A DNA stretch of 64,000 nucleotides from an uncultured Paraprevotella sp. GTDB taxonomy: Bacteria; Bacteroidota; Bacteroidia; Bacteroidales; Bacteroidaceae. Positions 45,380 to 53,715 of the stretch are shown here, one piece after another. The number at the start of each line of letters is the position of its first letter. The first letter of the stretch is position 1. The DNA is taken from contig CALUKY010000010.1 of NCBI GenBank assembly GCA_944321345.1, positions 1-64,000 on the forward strand, written 5' to 3'. Position numbers and translations under genes: made by a program. The notes under the pieces are model-generated. The model saw only the letters and a list, made by a program, of their open reading frames with translations. It was not told the DNA's origin and did not search any database.

Positions 45380-47533
45380 TTATAAATTTCGGAAAACTTC
45401 TGTTGCTGTTTCTACTGCGTCCCCCTCCGGTTCTGAGGAGTAAGGATTATGTTGCAGGGTCCAGGGCTCTTCCAACGCGTAATAATCGGGGTCGGCCACT
45501 TGCTTGCCGTTCAGACGCTGGCGCAAAATATCAAAGTAGGTGTTCCATCTCATTTTGTAGAAATCCCGGAGCAGACCGTTCCATTCGCGATGCGCATAGT
45601 CACGCAGTCCGCCCTGATCGGCCGCCGTGCGGTTTCCCCAGGTGGTAATCTGCACTCGGGCATTCCATTCATAAAGATTCTTTTCCGCTTCGGTGTGTCC
45701 CAGTTTGCGGGCCGCCTGCAACCAGGTTCCCACCTTGAATTCCGGACGGGTTGCCAGCAGTTTGTCCTGCATGTCAATCAGACGGATAAAGCGTTCGGCC
45801 GCCTGATTGAAGAGCTCTTTCTCACCGCTTTTGTAAGTGCTGACTACGATCGGGTAGACCAACCGTCCTTTTTCGGCTACAGCCTGGCGCACGATGTCCA
45901 CCAGGTCGTATTCAAAATTATTGTTTCCCCGGAATGCCGGAGCGGCCTCCACCATCAGACGGGCTGCCTGAATCACATCCTGCGGATTGTAATAGTCGCT
46001 CATTTCCGACCAGCTTGACGCCTGATAGGCGTTCAGCGACGGACGGGCACAGAAGAGCGATTCATGAGTGCCCTGCTGTGTGGATTTCTCCGGACAATTA
46101 TAGATGGAGTTGCTCAGAATTGTCCATGCTTTCAATACACGTTCATCCTTTTTTCCATATCGGGCGGCGACATAACCTTCCAGCCATTGTTCCTTGGTAA
46201 AGGAAGTACTGCGCCAGGGCAGTTCGCATAAGAGTTCGTACATTACCGGATTGTTTTCAATGCCTTCCATGGTCAGACCTACGCCTTTGAGTGTAGCGCC
46301 GAAGCGGCTTTCCTTGGCCTGATAGAATTTTCGGATTACGGTTTCCATCTTGCCGTGCAGTCCCACATTACCGCCATAGTTCAGGAGCATACAGTACAGC
46401 CACTCGTGGCCGTCAAATCCGTTTTCGCGTTTCCATCCGGAGTTCGGGTCACCCCATTGCGGACGGCTTTCCGAAAACAGATCAAGCACGATCAAATCCC
46501 CTTTGGGAATCCCCCCGATCAGTTGCGGGCGTGGATTGTTCTGCCAGGCCTGAACGATCCATACCGCATTTTTATTGGTCTGTTTCATGGCTTTCCAGAT
46601 GGCTATTCCGGCCGCATTCAGGTCCACACCGGCCACGTTTCCCCCTTCGTGGAAGGGGTCCATGCTATAATAGTCTGCCTTACCATAAAGACGGGTCAGT
46701 TCCTGATAATACAGTTGGGCGATGCGTTCGAAATTCGGATCTGTGGGTTGCAGGAATGCCGGACGCCGATAACCGCACCAGGTTCCCGGATCTGATACAT
46801 TGACTCCCAGGCGCTCACGGGCGTCATGTGGCAACATGCCCGAATATCCCGGGAGTACCGGTTTGATACCCAGTTCGCGCATCCGTTTCAGAATCTTTTT
46901 CTGCAAGTCCGCACGATCCTTGTACCAGCTCTTGGGATTCGGTCCTCCCCAGCCTTCCAGATTATTCATCAGCCACCAGGCCTGAAAGCCCGGTCCGGCA
47001 ATGAATTCTCCGATTTCCTTTTCCGAGTATCCCAGTTTGTCCAGTACCCGATACCACACTTCTTCCATACCGACTATGGCCAGCGGCAGGTTAATGCCAT
47101 GCAGGGCCATCCAGTCAATTTCACGCTCCCAGCGTTCCCAGTCCCAGAAAGCCATGGAGTAGGAGTGCGTGCAATAGTTCAGATAGTAACGCTCCACCTG
47201 ATCGGTACAGTGCCGTTCCGGTTGGGTTACAGGAGGGAGTACCTCCGGAAGATCCGCTTTCATGTTGTTCCATGAAAGATGGATGCCGGCATAATATTTC
47301 AGATACCAGTTGATACCGGTGGCGATGCTGACGGGATTGTTTCCACGCACCACCACTTTCTGGCCTTTCTGGTCCAGTTCAAAAAAATCCTGTCTGGAAG
47401 AACTGTTTACTTCTTCGGTGATAAACTTTTTGGAAGCACCCTTGTCGATACGTTCCAGAAGATTGTCAATAGGGGAAGCCCAAGCGATAGATGAGGTCCA
47501 TACCATAAGGAAAAGTGTTTTTATCTTTTTCAT
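45380..47533 (-). CDS. GH89 alpha-N-acetylglucosaminidase (NAGLU-like)
   Basis: This 717-residue secreted enzyme removes terminal alpha-GlcNAc, as found in gastric-type mucin O-glycans and heparan sulfate. Diagnostic parts: NYCTHSYSMAFWDWERWEREIDWMALHGINL (here split into its CTHSYSMAFWDW and IDWMALHGINLPLA motifs near residues 115-145), GPGFQAWWLMNNLEGWGGP near 180, MLPHDARERLG, and YYSMDPFHEGG near 290. The signal peptide ends near SIAWA. Length equals the family norm. It is the first gene of the operon; upstream lies a hairpin at 47669-47718, and no exact TAnnTTTG is visible. Confidence 0.94.
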   Translation of the reverse strand: MKKIKTLFLMVWTSSIAWASPIDNLLERIDKGASKKFITEEVNSSSRQDFFELDQKGQKVVVRGNNPVSIATGINWYLKYYAGIHLSWNNMKADLPEVLPPVTQPERHCTDQVERYYLNYCTHSYSMAFWDWERWEREIDWMALHGINLPLAIVGMEEVWYRVLDKLGYSEKEIGEFIAGPGFQAWWLMNNLEGWGGPNPKSWYKDRADLQKKILKRMRELGIKPVLPGYSGMLPHDARERLGVNVSDPGTWCGYRRPAFLQPTDPNFERIAQLYYQELTRLYGKADYYSMDPFHEGGNVAGVDLNAAGIAIWKAMKQTNKNAVWIVQAWQNNPRPQLIGGIPKGDLIVLDLFSESRPQWGDPNSGWKRENGFDGHEWLYCMLLNYGGNVGLHGKMETVIRKFYQAKESRFGATLKGVGLTMEGIENNPVMYELLCELPWRSTSFTKEQWLEGYVAARYGKKDERVLKAWTILSNSIYNCPEKSTQQGTHESLFCARPSLNAYQASSWSEMSDYYNPQDVIQAARLMVEAAPAFRGNNNFEYDLVDIVRQAVAEKGRLVYPIVVSTYKSGEKELFNQAAERFIRLIDMQDKLLATRPEFKVGTWLQAARKLGHTEAEKNLYEWNARVQITTWGNRTAADQGGLRDYAHREWNGLLRDFYKMRWNTYFDILRQRLNGKQVADPDYYALEEPWTLQHNPYSSEPEGDAVETATEVFRNL

Positions 47534-47668
47534 AAAGGTCAGGTTGTTTATAGATTGGTTTTTCGTATGTATTTGATACTACAAAAATTGAAAAAAAAAT
47601 CCATATCCGCAAGGAAACGACAAGGAACCTTGTCTGTAATCTCATATTGTATGATTTTGAAATGATAA

Positions 47669-47718
47669 ACCCATCAACAGAAAGCAAAGAACGAGCTTTG
47701 ACTTTTCTGCCGATGGGT
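47669..47718 (-). terminator. Hairpin after the broken alpha-galactosidase gene
   Basis: ACCCATC...CAGAAA and TTTCTG...GATGGGT arms pair around an inner loop. The T tract on the minus strand is weak, so termination may be inefficient. Confidence 0.5.
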
Positions 47719-47757
47719 CGTTATGCAAAGGTGAGAAATTGATTTCAAACAATATGT

Positions 47758-48967
47758 TTATTTGACTTTCTTCAGATAAACCGAAGCACTGTCAAAGCGT
47801 TTGCTGCAAGTAAAGGACAGGCCTTTTTCCATCAGTTCCTTGCCGCTGAGAGTCTGTCCGTTCTGCCGGCAGGCTGCTTTTTCGGCGCTGTCGATATTCA
47901 CTTCCTCAATGAGATAATGAATATTCGGGTCCAGTCCCTCCAGTTTCACGGTAACACCTTCCGAGTCGTCTTTTACCTGATAGCAGAACACTACGGCATG
48001 TTCCTTTTTGTCTTCTTCTACGAAAGACACTACCGAGCGTGAAGTTTCGTATGGAGAAACAAGCCGGTACAGATCGCCGAGCTGAACCACCGGACGAATC
48101 TTTTCCTTATATACCTTTACGGCTCTGCGGGTAAATTCCTGATCTTCCTTGCTCATGGTCACCGGGTTGGCGTCCATACCCAGACAGCCGCTCATCGCCA
48201 CATCAAAAGCGAATTTGAAAGGCTGGTTACCCATGTGAGTGACTGATGTCCGTCGCGGATGCCATAGTTGCGTGCCCAGCGGTGCAGATTCCGGCTGGCT
48301 TCTCCTTTTCCCTTGCTGCTGAAGGTGTAAATCAGAGCCGGAGTGCTGAAACGTTCTCCTCGGGGCAGTGTATAATCCGAAGCCCACGGGTTGATGCCCG
48401 CCTGAACAGACAGTTTTCCCGAATTGTCCTTTTCGAAGAGCAGACGGTAATTGCCCGACCAGGCCAGGGTGCCCGCCAACACTTCACCCTGATTCTCCTG
48501 AGGCTTCCCGCTTAGAGAGATCATGAAATGCTGCTGCTTTTGTCGGTAGGCAACACTTCGAGCACCGCCTGATTGACACCTTTCAGATCCGCTTTCAATA
48601 AGAAAGGATCGTTACCTTTGCGCATGACAGGCGATTCGGCCAGCACTTTATTGTCGCCACTGATACGGAATATTACGGACGCTCTGGGTTCTACCTCGTC
48701 ATCCACGCCCACGAGTGCCTGAAAGGACTGTGCCTTGCCTTGCAGGGATACAATCATTTTGCTGTAAGCATGTGTGCCTACTCCCTTATAGGTTTTGCCA
48801 TTGATGGTGAGCGGACGGTTTTCGCAGCTTCGGTCAGCCCGTACACGACCATATTCTGTGCTCATAAGGTTCAGGTTTAAGGTATTCAGATGAACCTTGT
48901 TCTGTGCTTTCACCAGTACGGAGCATAATAAAGCTACCGCACTGAAAACCTGAATCAGTATTTTCAT
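47758..48967 (-). pseudogene. Broken NPCBM/GH36-like alpha-galactosidase
   Basis: Three minus-strand pieces belong to one former gene. The first (48967-48521) has a signal peptide and an NPCBM domain (LTINGKTYKGVGTHAYSKM) and ends out of frame. The second (48530-48200) is in another frame and carries part of a GH36 N-terminal domain (GEVLAGTLAWSGNYRLLFE, TFSSKGKGEASRNLHRWARNYG). The third (about 48245-47758) is in a further frame and holds the C-terminal part (HMGNQPFKFAFDVAMSGCLG). The catalytic barrel expected between ARNYG and HMGNQ is missing, and a piece is also missing between the NPCBM domain and QQHFMISLSGK. Hence internal deletions plus frame changes. The promoter at 49017 remains. 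The original enzyme would have released alpha-galactose. Confidence 0.8.
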
Positions 48968-49016
48968 CTCTTTTGTTGGGTTTTAGTGACTGTTGTTTCA
49001 TGGCGTTGTTTGTCTG

Positions 49017-49024
49017 CAAAAGTA
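49017..49024 (-). promoter_or_regulatory. -7 box of the broken alpha-galactosidase
   Basis: On the minus strand it reads TACTTTTG, identical to the -7 box of the 45-codon gene, 50 bases before the ATG at 48967. Confidence 0.6.
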
Positions 49025-49030
49025 TAAGTA

Positions 49031-49087
49031 AACCGTATTCAAATCAACCGGTCATAAGTCGGTCATAGAGCCTATCATAAAATGTGA
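49031..49087 (-). promoter_or_regulatory. Repeated TTATGAC/T-type motif region, copy 2
   Basis: Read on the minus strand: TTTTATGATAGGCTCTATG, then ACTTATGACCGG, spaced by about one helical turn, then ATACGGTTTA just before the -7 box. The same elements occur at 40211-40305. A regulator site that outlived the gene it controlled is the likely explanation. Confidence 0.5.
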
Positions 49088-49189
49088 TTTAATTAATTTG
49101 TTGATAAATAGATATTTACGTTGTTGCTATCATAAAGACAGATAAAGACGGAGGATGAGAGATAAACCTGTGGAACAATCTTTCGGAAT

Positions 49190-49233
49190 AAAAAAATCCT
49201 GCTTTTAAAGGCAAATAGACCTCTAAAAGCAGG
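49190..49233 (-). terminator. Terminator of the truncated permease
   Basis: CCTGCTTTTAAAGG (49198-49211) pairs with CCTCTAAAAGCAGG (49220-49233), followed on the minus strand by seven T. Confidence 0.88.
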
Positions 49234-49258
49234 GCTTTGAAAAATATTTTACAAACGA

Positions 49259-50299
49259 CTATACAAAAAACTTCAATACAAAGATGGCAGCCAGAATCAG
49301 CATGCCCGGAGTGAGTTTTTTGAAGTTTCCGCAAATCATATTGATGAGCACGTAGCTGATCAGACCCAATACAATGCCGTCGGAGATGCTGTAGGCCAGC
49401 GGCATGAAGATGACACAGATAAAGGCCGGGATAGACTCCGAGTAGTCCGAAAAATCGATTTTCTGTACGGCCGATACCATCATCAGACCCACCAGAATCA
49501 GCACCGGTGCGGTAGCGGCGCCCGGAACAGCCAGAAAGAACGGCGCGAAGAAAAGCGATACGAGGAAACACAGAGCGGTGACAAAGGCTGTCAGTCCGCT
49601 GCGTCCGCCTTCACCTACTCCCGAGGCGCTTTCCACAAATGTGGTGATGGTACTGGTACCCAGCATGGCTCCGGCAGTTGTACCTACGGCATCGACCAGA
49701 AAAGCCTGTTTCAGATGCGGAATCTTGCCGTCTTCACGGATCATACCCGCTTTGGTGGTGACACCAACCAAAGTTCCGATAGTGTCGAACATATCCACAA
49801 ACAGGAAGGTAAACACCACGATGACCATCTCCTTTGTAAAGATATGCCGCCATTCAAACTGCATGAAGAGCGGTTTGATGGAAGGAGGTGCGCTGAAGAG
49901 CCCGTTCATCTGGGTGATGCCCATCGGGATACCGATCAGTGTGGTGAGCAGAATACCGATCAGTAACGCTCCCTTTACCTTCTTGACCAAAAGGATGGAA
50001 GTGATGAGCAGACCGATGAGTCCCAACAGGGCCGGTCCGGAAGTGATATGTCCCAAGCTGATGAGGGTGGCATCATTGCGGATGATAATCCCGGCATTCT
50101 GCAGACCGATAAAGGCAATGAAAAGTCCGATACCCGCACCGATGGCATTCTTGATGCTCATGGGCAGTGCGTCGACAATCTTTTCGCGCAGATTGGTCGC
50201 GGTGAGCAGAATGAAAATCAGTCCCTCCAGTAATACGGCGGTCAGGGCAAACTGCCAGCTATAGCCCAATGTAAGACACACGGTGTAGGCAAAGAACGC
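49259..50299 (-). pseudogene. 5'-truncated NCS2/AzgA-type purine permease
   Basis: The readable part covers the C-terminal three quarters of a nucleobase permease: TVCLTLGYSWQFALTAVLLEGL, LREKIVDALP, KNAIGAGIGLFIAFIGLQNAG, FLFVDMFDTIGTLVGV and the normal end. Family members are about 430 residues and begin with roughly 100 more, including the first membrane helices. Here homology starts abruptly at AFFAY (near 50299), directly preceded on the minus strand by a promoter-like TATCTTTG (50301-50308). Upstream the frame has no ATG before a stop near 50370. The first possible start is a GTG at 50281. A deletion therefore seems to have fused the old promoter to the middle of the gene. Confidence 0.82.
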
Positions 50300-50326
50300 G
50301 CAAAGATAGTGAATTTCTTTGGTCTC

Positions 50327-50357
50327 TTGACTTTTGCTTTGAAAAAGAGTATCTTTG
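50327..50357 (+). promoter_or_regulatory. Promoter of the DUF6078 gene
   Basis: TTGAC (50327-50331), 18 bases, then TATCTTTG (50350-50357), a good Bacteroidota promoter, with a leader of about 35-40 bases to the ATG at 50401. Confidence 0.75.
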
Positions 50358-50400
50358 TATGTGAATACTCATTATTATAAACCTTTAAAATCAAACAACT

Positions 50401-50829
50401 ATGTCAAAAATACTGTCTAAAGAAGTTCCTGAGAACTATGCCTTGTGCCTGCGCGAAGATTGTCCGTGCGCTTCCACCTGTCTGCGTCGTTTGGCGTGTA
50501 AACCCATGATGGAGCGTTCCACTTATCTGCGTGTGCTCAATCCCGACCGTTGCGTTCCGGGAGCTTCCTGTCCTTATTACCGGAATTCCGCTCCGGTGGT
50601 TTATGCCCGTGGCTTTAAGGGGATGCAGGAGCGGATGCTTCCGGCACAATATCAGAAATTCCGTGCTCTGTTGCTGAATCATTTTAGTCAGAATACTTTC
50701 TATGAGCGTCGCCGTGGCGACTTTGCTCTTTCTCCCGAGGAGCAGAAAATGGTGTTACAGGCGTTGCATCAGGCTGGAGTGATGGAAGATTTGTCTTTTG
50801 ACCGTTATGAGGAAAGTATTTGCTGGTAA
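50401..50829 (+). CDS. DUF6078 family protein
   Basis: This 142-residue cytoplasmic protein of unknown function is rich in Cys in its first 60 residues (CLREDCPCASTCLRRLAC, then CVPGASCPYY). Seven of those Cys have spacing suited to metal or Fe-S binding, which is an inference. The C-terminal half is helical and charged. I recognise the pattern as the DUF6078 family found in Bacteroidales. It has its own promoter and is followed by the 64-bp palindrome. Confidence 0.8.
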   Translation: MSKILSKEVPENYALCLREDCPCASTCLRRLACKPMMERSTYLRVLNPDRCVPGASCPYYRNSAPVVYARGFKGMQERMLPAQYQKFRALLLNHFSQNTFYERRRGDFALSPEEQKMVLQALHQAGVMEDLSFDRYEESICW

Positions 50830-50857
50830 AATATACCATTCATATCGGTTCCTGAAA

Positions 50858-50921
50858 ATTACTCCCCCGTCAGTAATCCGTTACTGACAGGGAAGTAATG
50901 AATTACTGACGGGGGAGTAAT
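50858..50921. repeat. 64-bp palindromic element, copy 2
   Basis: The outer 20 bases pair perfectly (50858-50877 with 50902-50921; arm ATTACTCCCCCGTCAGTAAT). The inner 24 bases match the reverse complement of the inner 24 bases of copy 1 (17760-17823) at 20 positions. Length is the same, 64 bases. It lies between the DUF6078 stop and the sulfatase promoter and may also act as a terminator. Confidence 0.8.
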
Positions 50922-50934
50922 TCCATAAAAAGGT

Positions 50935-50942
50935 TATCTTTG
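50935..50942 (+). promoter_or_regulatory. -7 box of the sulfatase gene
   Basis: TATCTTTG matches TAnnTTTG; it begins 14 bases after the palindrome, so the -33 region overlaps the right arm of the element. Confidence 0.7.
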
Positions 50943-50981
50943 CGACAGTTTATAATAACTTTAAATGAATATCTATATTAG

Positions 50982-52520
50982 ATGATGAACAGAAATAAGC
51001 TTTTATTCTCCATTGCTTTGCTGGGAGGTGGTGCTGCCTTATGGGCTCAGAATACGGCACGCCCGAATGTACTTTTGATTTATGCCGATGATTTGGGCTA
51101 TGGTGATCTGGAATGCTATGATGCCAAGAATGTAAAGACTCCCAATGTGAACGCCTTGGCACAGGATGGTATCCTGTTTACCAATGCACACGCTGTGGCT
51201 GCTACCAGTACTCCCTCGCGTTACTCTCTGCTTACGGGCGAGTATGCCTGGCGTAAGAAAGGTACGGATGTGGCAGCCGGAAATGCCGGTATGATTATCA
51301 AACCCGGACAATATACGCTGGCAGATGTGTTCAAGAATTCCGGTTATGTTACTGCGGCCATCGGCAAGTGGCACTTAGGTCTGGGAGCGGAGAGCGGAAA
51401 ACAGGACTGGAATGCTCCGCTGCCGACTCATCCCGGTGATTTGGGCTTTGACTATTCCTATATTATGGCTGCTACGGGCGACCGTGTGCCTTGTGTCTTT
51501 ATCGAGAACGGTATGGTGGCCAACTATGATCCGAGTGCTCCGATAGAGGTGAGCTATGCGAAACCTTTCCCCGGCGAACCGTTGGGAAAAGACCATCCGG
51601 AACTGCTGTACAATCTGAAACCCTCGCACGGACATGATCAGGCCATTGTGAACGGCATCAGCCGTATCGGTTATATGAAAGGAGGAGGAAAAGCTCTGTG
51701 GAAGGATGAGAATATTGCGGATTCCATAACGGTTCACGCCTTGGATTTTATCGACAAGAATAAGGACAAACCTTTCTTTATGTACTTGGCTACCAATGAT
51801 GTGCACGTGCCCCGTTTCCCGCATGAACGCTTCCGTGGAAAGAATCCGATGGGACTTCGTGGCGATGCTATTGCCCAGTTTGACTGGACGGTGGGGCAGG
51901 TAATCGATTACCTGAAAAAGAACGGACTGTATGAGAATACCCTGATCATCCTGTCGAGCGATAACGGTCCGGTACTGGACGACGGATATGCGGATCAGGC
52001 TGCCGAGCTGTTGGACGGACATTCTCCAACCCGTGGATTGCGTGGTAATAAATACAGTGCCTTTGAGGGAGGAACGCGGATTCCGTTTATTGTTTCCTGG
52101 CCACAGCATATCCGTAAAGGCAAAACATCGGACGCGCTGTTCTCACAGATTGACTTGTTCCGTTCTTTTGGAGAATTGCTTCAGGCCCGTCTGCCACAGG
52201 GATCGGCACCGGACAGCGAGAACCATCTGGCAACTCTGTTGGGCGATGATGTGCAGGGACGCGATTATGTGATTGAACAGTCTTATAATCATACCTTATC
52301 TATACGCGATAAGGAGTGGAAATATATCGAGCCGAGCGACGGTCCGGCCGGCATTCCCTGGGGACCGGCCATTGAATCGGGAAACAGCAAGGAACCTCAG
52401 TTGTATCATTTGTCAAAAGATCGTGAGGAAAAGAAAAACGTCATAGACAAGAACGGGCAGAAAGCTCAGGAACTGAAGGCAAAGCTTCAGGCTGTGAGAG
52501 AGGGACGGATGCAGCAATAG
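50982..52520 (+). CDS. Serine-type S1-family arylsulfatase
   Basis: This 512-residue periplasmic enzyme hydrolyses sulfate esters on host glycans. The signal peptide ends at ALWAQ. Metal-binding residues show in NVLLIYADDLGYGD. The formylglycine site is S-T-P-S-R near residues 75-79, followed by YSLLTG; Ser in first position means maturation by the radical-SAM anSME enzyme, the usual Bacteroidota route. IGKWHLG (near 128) and SSDNGP (near 326) are further active-site motifs. Both ATG codons at 50982 and 50985 are usable. It is monocistronic, near remnants of alpha-galactosidase and an intact GH20/GH89/GH29 set. Confidence 0.94.
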   Translation: MMNRNKLLFSIALLGGGAALWAQNTARPNVLLIYADDLGYGDLECYDAKNVKTPNVNALAQDGILFTNAHAVAATSTPSRYSLLTGEYAWRKKGTDVAAGNAGMIIKPGQYTLADVFKNSGYVTAAIGKWHLGLGAESGKQDWNAPLPTHPGDLGFDYSYIMAATGDRVPCVFIENGMVANYDPSAPIEVSYAKPFPGEPLGKDHPELLYNLKPSHGHDQAIVNGISRIGYMKGGGKALWKDENIADSITVHALDFIDKNKDKPFFMYLATNDVHVPRFPHERFRGKNPMGLRGDAIAQFDWTVGQVIDYLKKNGLYENTLIILSSDNGPVLDDGYADQAAELLDGHSPTRGLRGNKYSAFEGGTRIPFIVSWPQHIRKGKTSDALFSQIDLFRSFGELLQARLPQGSAPDSENHLATLLGDDVQGRDYVIEQSYNHTLSIRDKEWKYIEPSDGPAGIPWGPAIESGNSKEPQLYHLSKDREEKKNVIDKNGQKAQELKAKLQAVREGRMQQ

Positions 52521-52623
52521 ACAGCATTTGAAAAGTATAGGTTCCATGAAATAGTATTCAAGGGCCTTGCCGCACACGGTCGTAAAGTCTTTCGTTACAA
52601 GCGACTTCTGTCGTAGAAAAGAA

Positions 52624-52675
52624 AATCCCCTCCTTCTAAAAACTGCTTTAAAACAGTTTTTAGAAGGAGGGGATT
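52624..52675. terminator. Bidirectional terminator between sulfatase and LuxR-type genes
   Basis: AATCCCCTCCTTCTAAAAA pairs with TTTTTAGAAGGAGGGGATT without mismatch, extended by CTG/CAG, between two convergent genes. Confidence 0.9.
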
Positions 52676-52736
52676 ACTGTATGTATTGGTTTTCCGGAGC
52701 ATCAATCATCAGTCAGTATATAGGACAGATGATGAA

Positions 52737-53177
52737 TTAAAAAAGTCTTTTGTTGGTGCAGTAGATAATAGCTTCGGACATGTTCTTGACGCGCAATTTC
52801 TGAAACAGTATTTTTTTCCTCTTTTTTATGGCACTCTCGGACAGCAGTAACTTGTCAGACATTTCCTTTTCTGTGAATCCCTGAATGGATAATCTGACAA
52901 TTTCCTTTTCCTTCTCGCTCAATTGAGGTCTTTGAAATTCCTCCCAACATCTTGTTTTCCGATTCCAAGTTATCTCTTTTTCGCCTATTTTGGCCATAAT
53001 GATTCCCGGACACCTTTGTTCCGTTAGGGAGACTTTACACAGTGCCCAGGCTATTTCCTGCCGCTTGTTCTTGACCAGCGGAATCAGAGTGTGATGTACA
53101 GGTAAATAAATGTCCCTGTTTTTGATGCGGAAATCATAAGATATATAACTGTCTTTTTCGCAATCCTTTTTTGACAA
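52737..53177 (-). CDS. LuxR-type helix-turn-helix regulator, N-terminus uncertain
   Basis: This 146-residue reading has a C-terminal LuxR-type DNA-binding domain at about 85-146: LSEKEKEIVRLSIQGFTEKEM, then DKLLLSESAIKKRKK. The part before it resembles the end of a PAS-like domain of Bacteroidales regulators (DFRIKNRDIYLPVHHTLIPL, WALCKVSLTEQRCPG). The first in-frame start is TTG at 53177. Upstream, sensible sequence continues for 17 codons (FLFEGNEISYRKYQDL) to a stop at 53229-53231, with no ATG. The gene therefore either starts at a non-AUG codon or has lost its N-terminal portion. It lies beside and divergent from the GG-leader export cluster, so it may control it if functional. Confidence 0.65.
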   Translation of the reverse strand: MSKKDCEKDSYISYDFRIKNRDIYLPVHHTLIPLVKNKRQEIAWALCKVSLTEQRCPGIIMAKIGEKEITWNRKTRCWEEFQRPQLSEKEKEIVRLSIQGFTEKEMSDKLLLSESAIKKRKKILFQKLRVKNMSEAIIYCTNKRLF

Positions 53178-53231
53178 GTCCTGATATTTTCGGTAACTTA
53201 TTTCGTTGCCTTCGAATAAAAAATGAGTTTA

Positions 53232-53640
53232 TGTCTCATTATCTAATTCTATTCATATTTTTAGATTTTGTATAAAGAATAATATAGAAGTTTTTGTCTT
53301 TGTAATTTTGTTTATAAAATATATTTATGATTATTATAATATTAGGTAAAATTTATGTTATCTATATATTATAACTATTTTGAAAAACATATTAATATGC
53401 TTTATTCCTAATTTTATATATAATTTATATTTGATCTTTATCCTTAGAAAGGTGTTTGTCTCAATCTTGTGTACCAATATTTAATTGTAAATATATGTAA
53501 TTCATTTGTTTATACTGAAAAATAGTAGATTTATTTTTCTTTTATATGTTTCTTATTATATTTTATAAACATAAGATTATTGTTTTATATGTTGTTTGAT
53601 GTAATATATTATACTTTTTTTTTTTTGAAAAAAATACAGA
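53232..53640. other. Very A/T-rich non-coding stretch
   Basis: I find no gene here. It is an extremely A/T-rich region with long T runs between the LuxR-type gene and the export cluster, including one TAATTTTG at 53303-53310 that is too far from a start to assign. The composition contrasts with the preceding GC-richer genes and marks the border of the export cluster. Confidence 0.6.
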
Positions 53641-53648
53641 TATATTTG
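53641..53648 (+). promoter_or_regulatory. Possible -7 box of the GG-leader export cluster
   Basis: TATATTTG matches TAnnTTTG, about 65 bases before the TolC-like start. In such A/T-rich DNA a chance match is possible. Confidence 0.45.
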
Positions 53649-53715
53649 TTGTTTATGTTTTTTTGTATTAATATTGCGCTATATTTATTTTATAGAAAAA
53701 TAAAGCATGTGTTAT

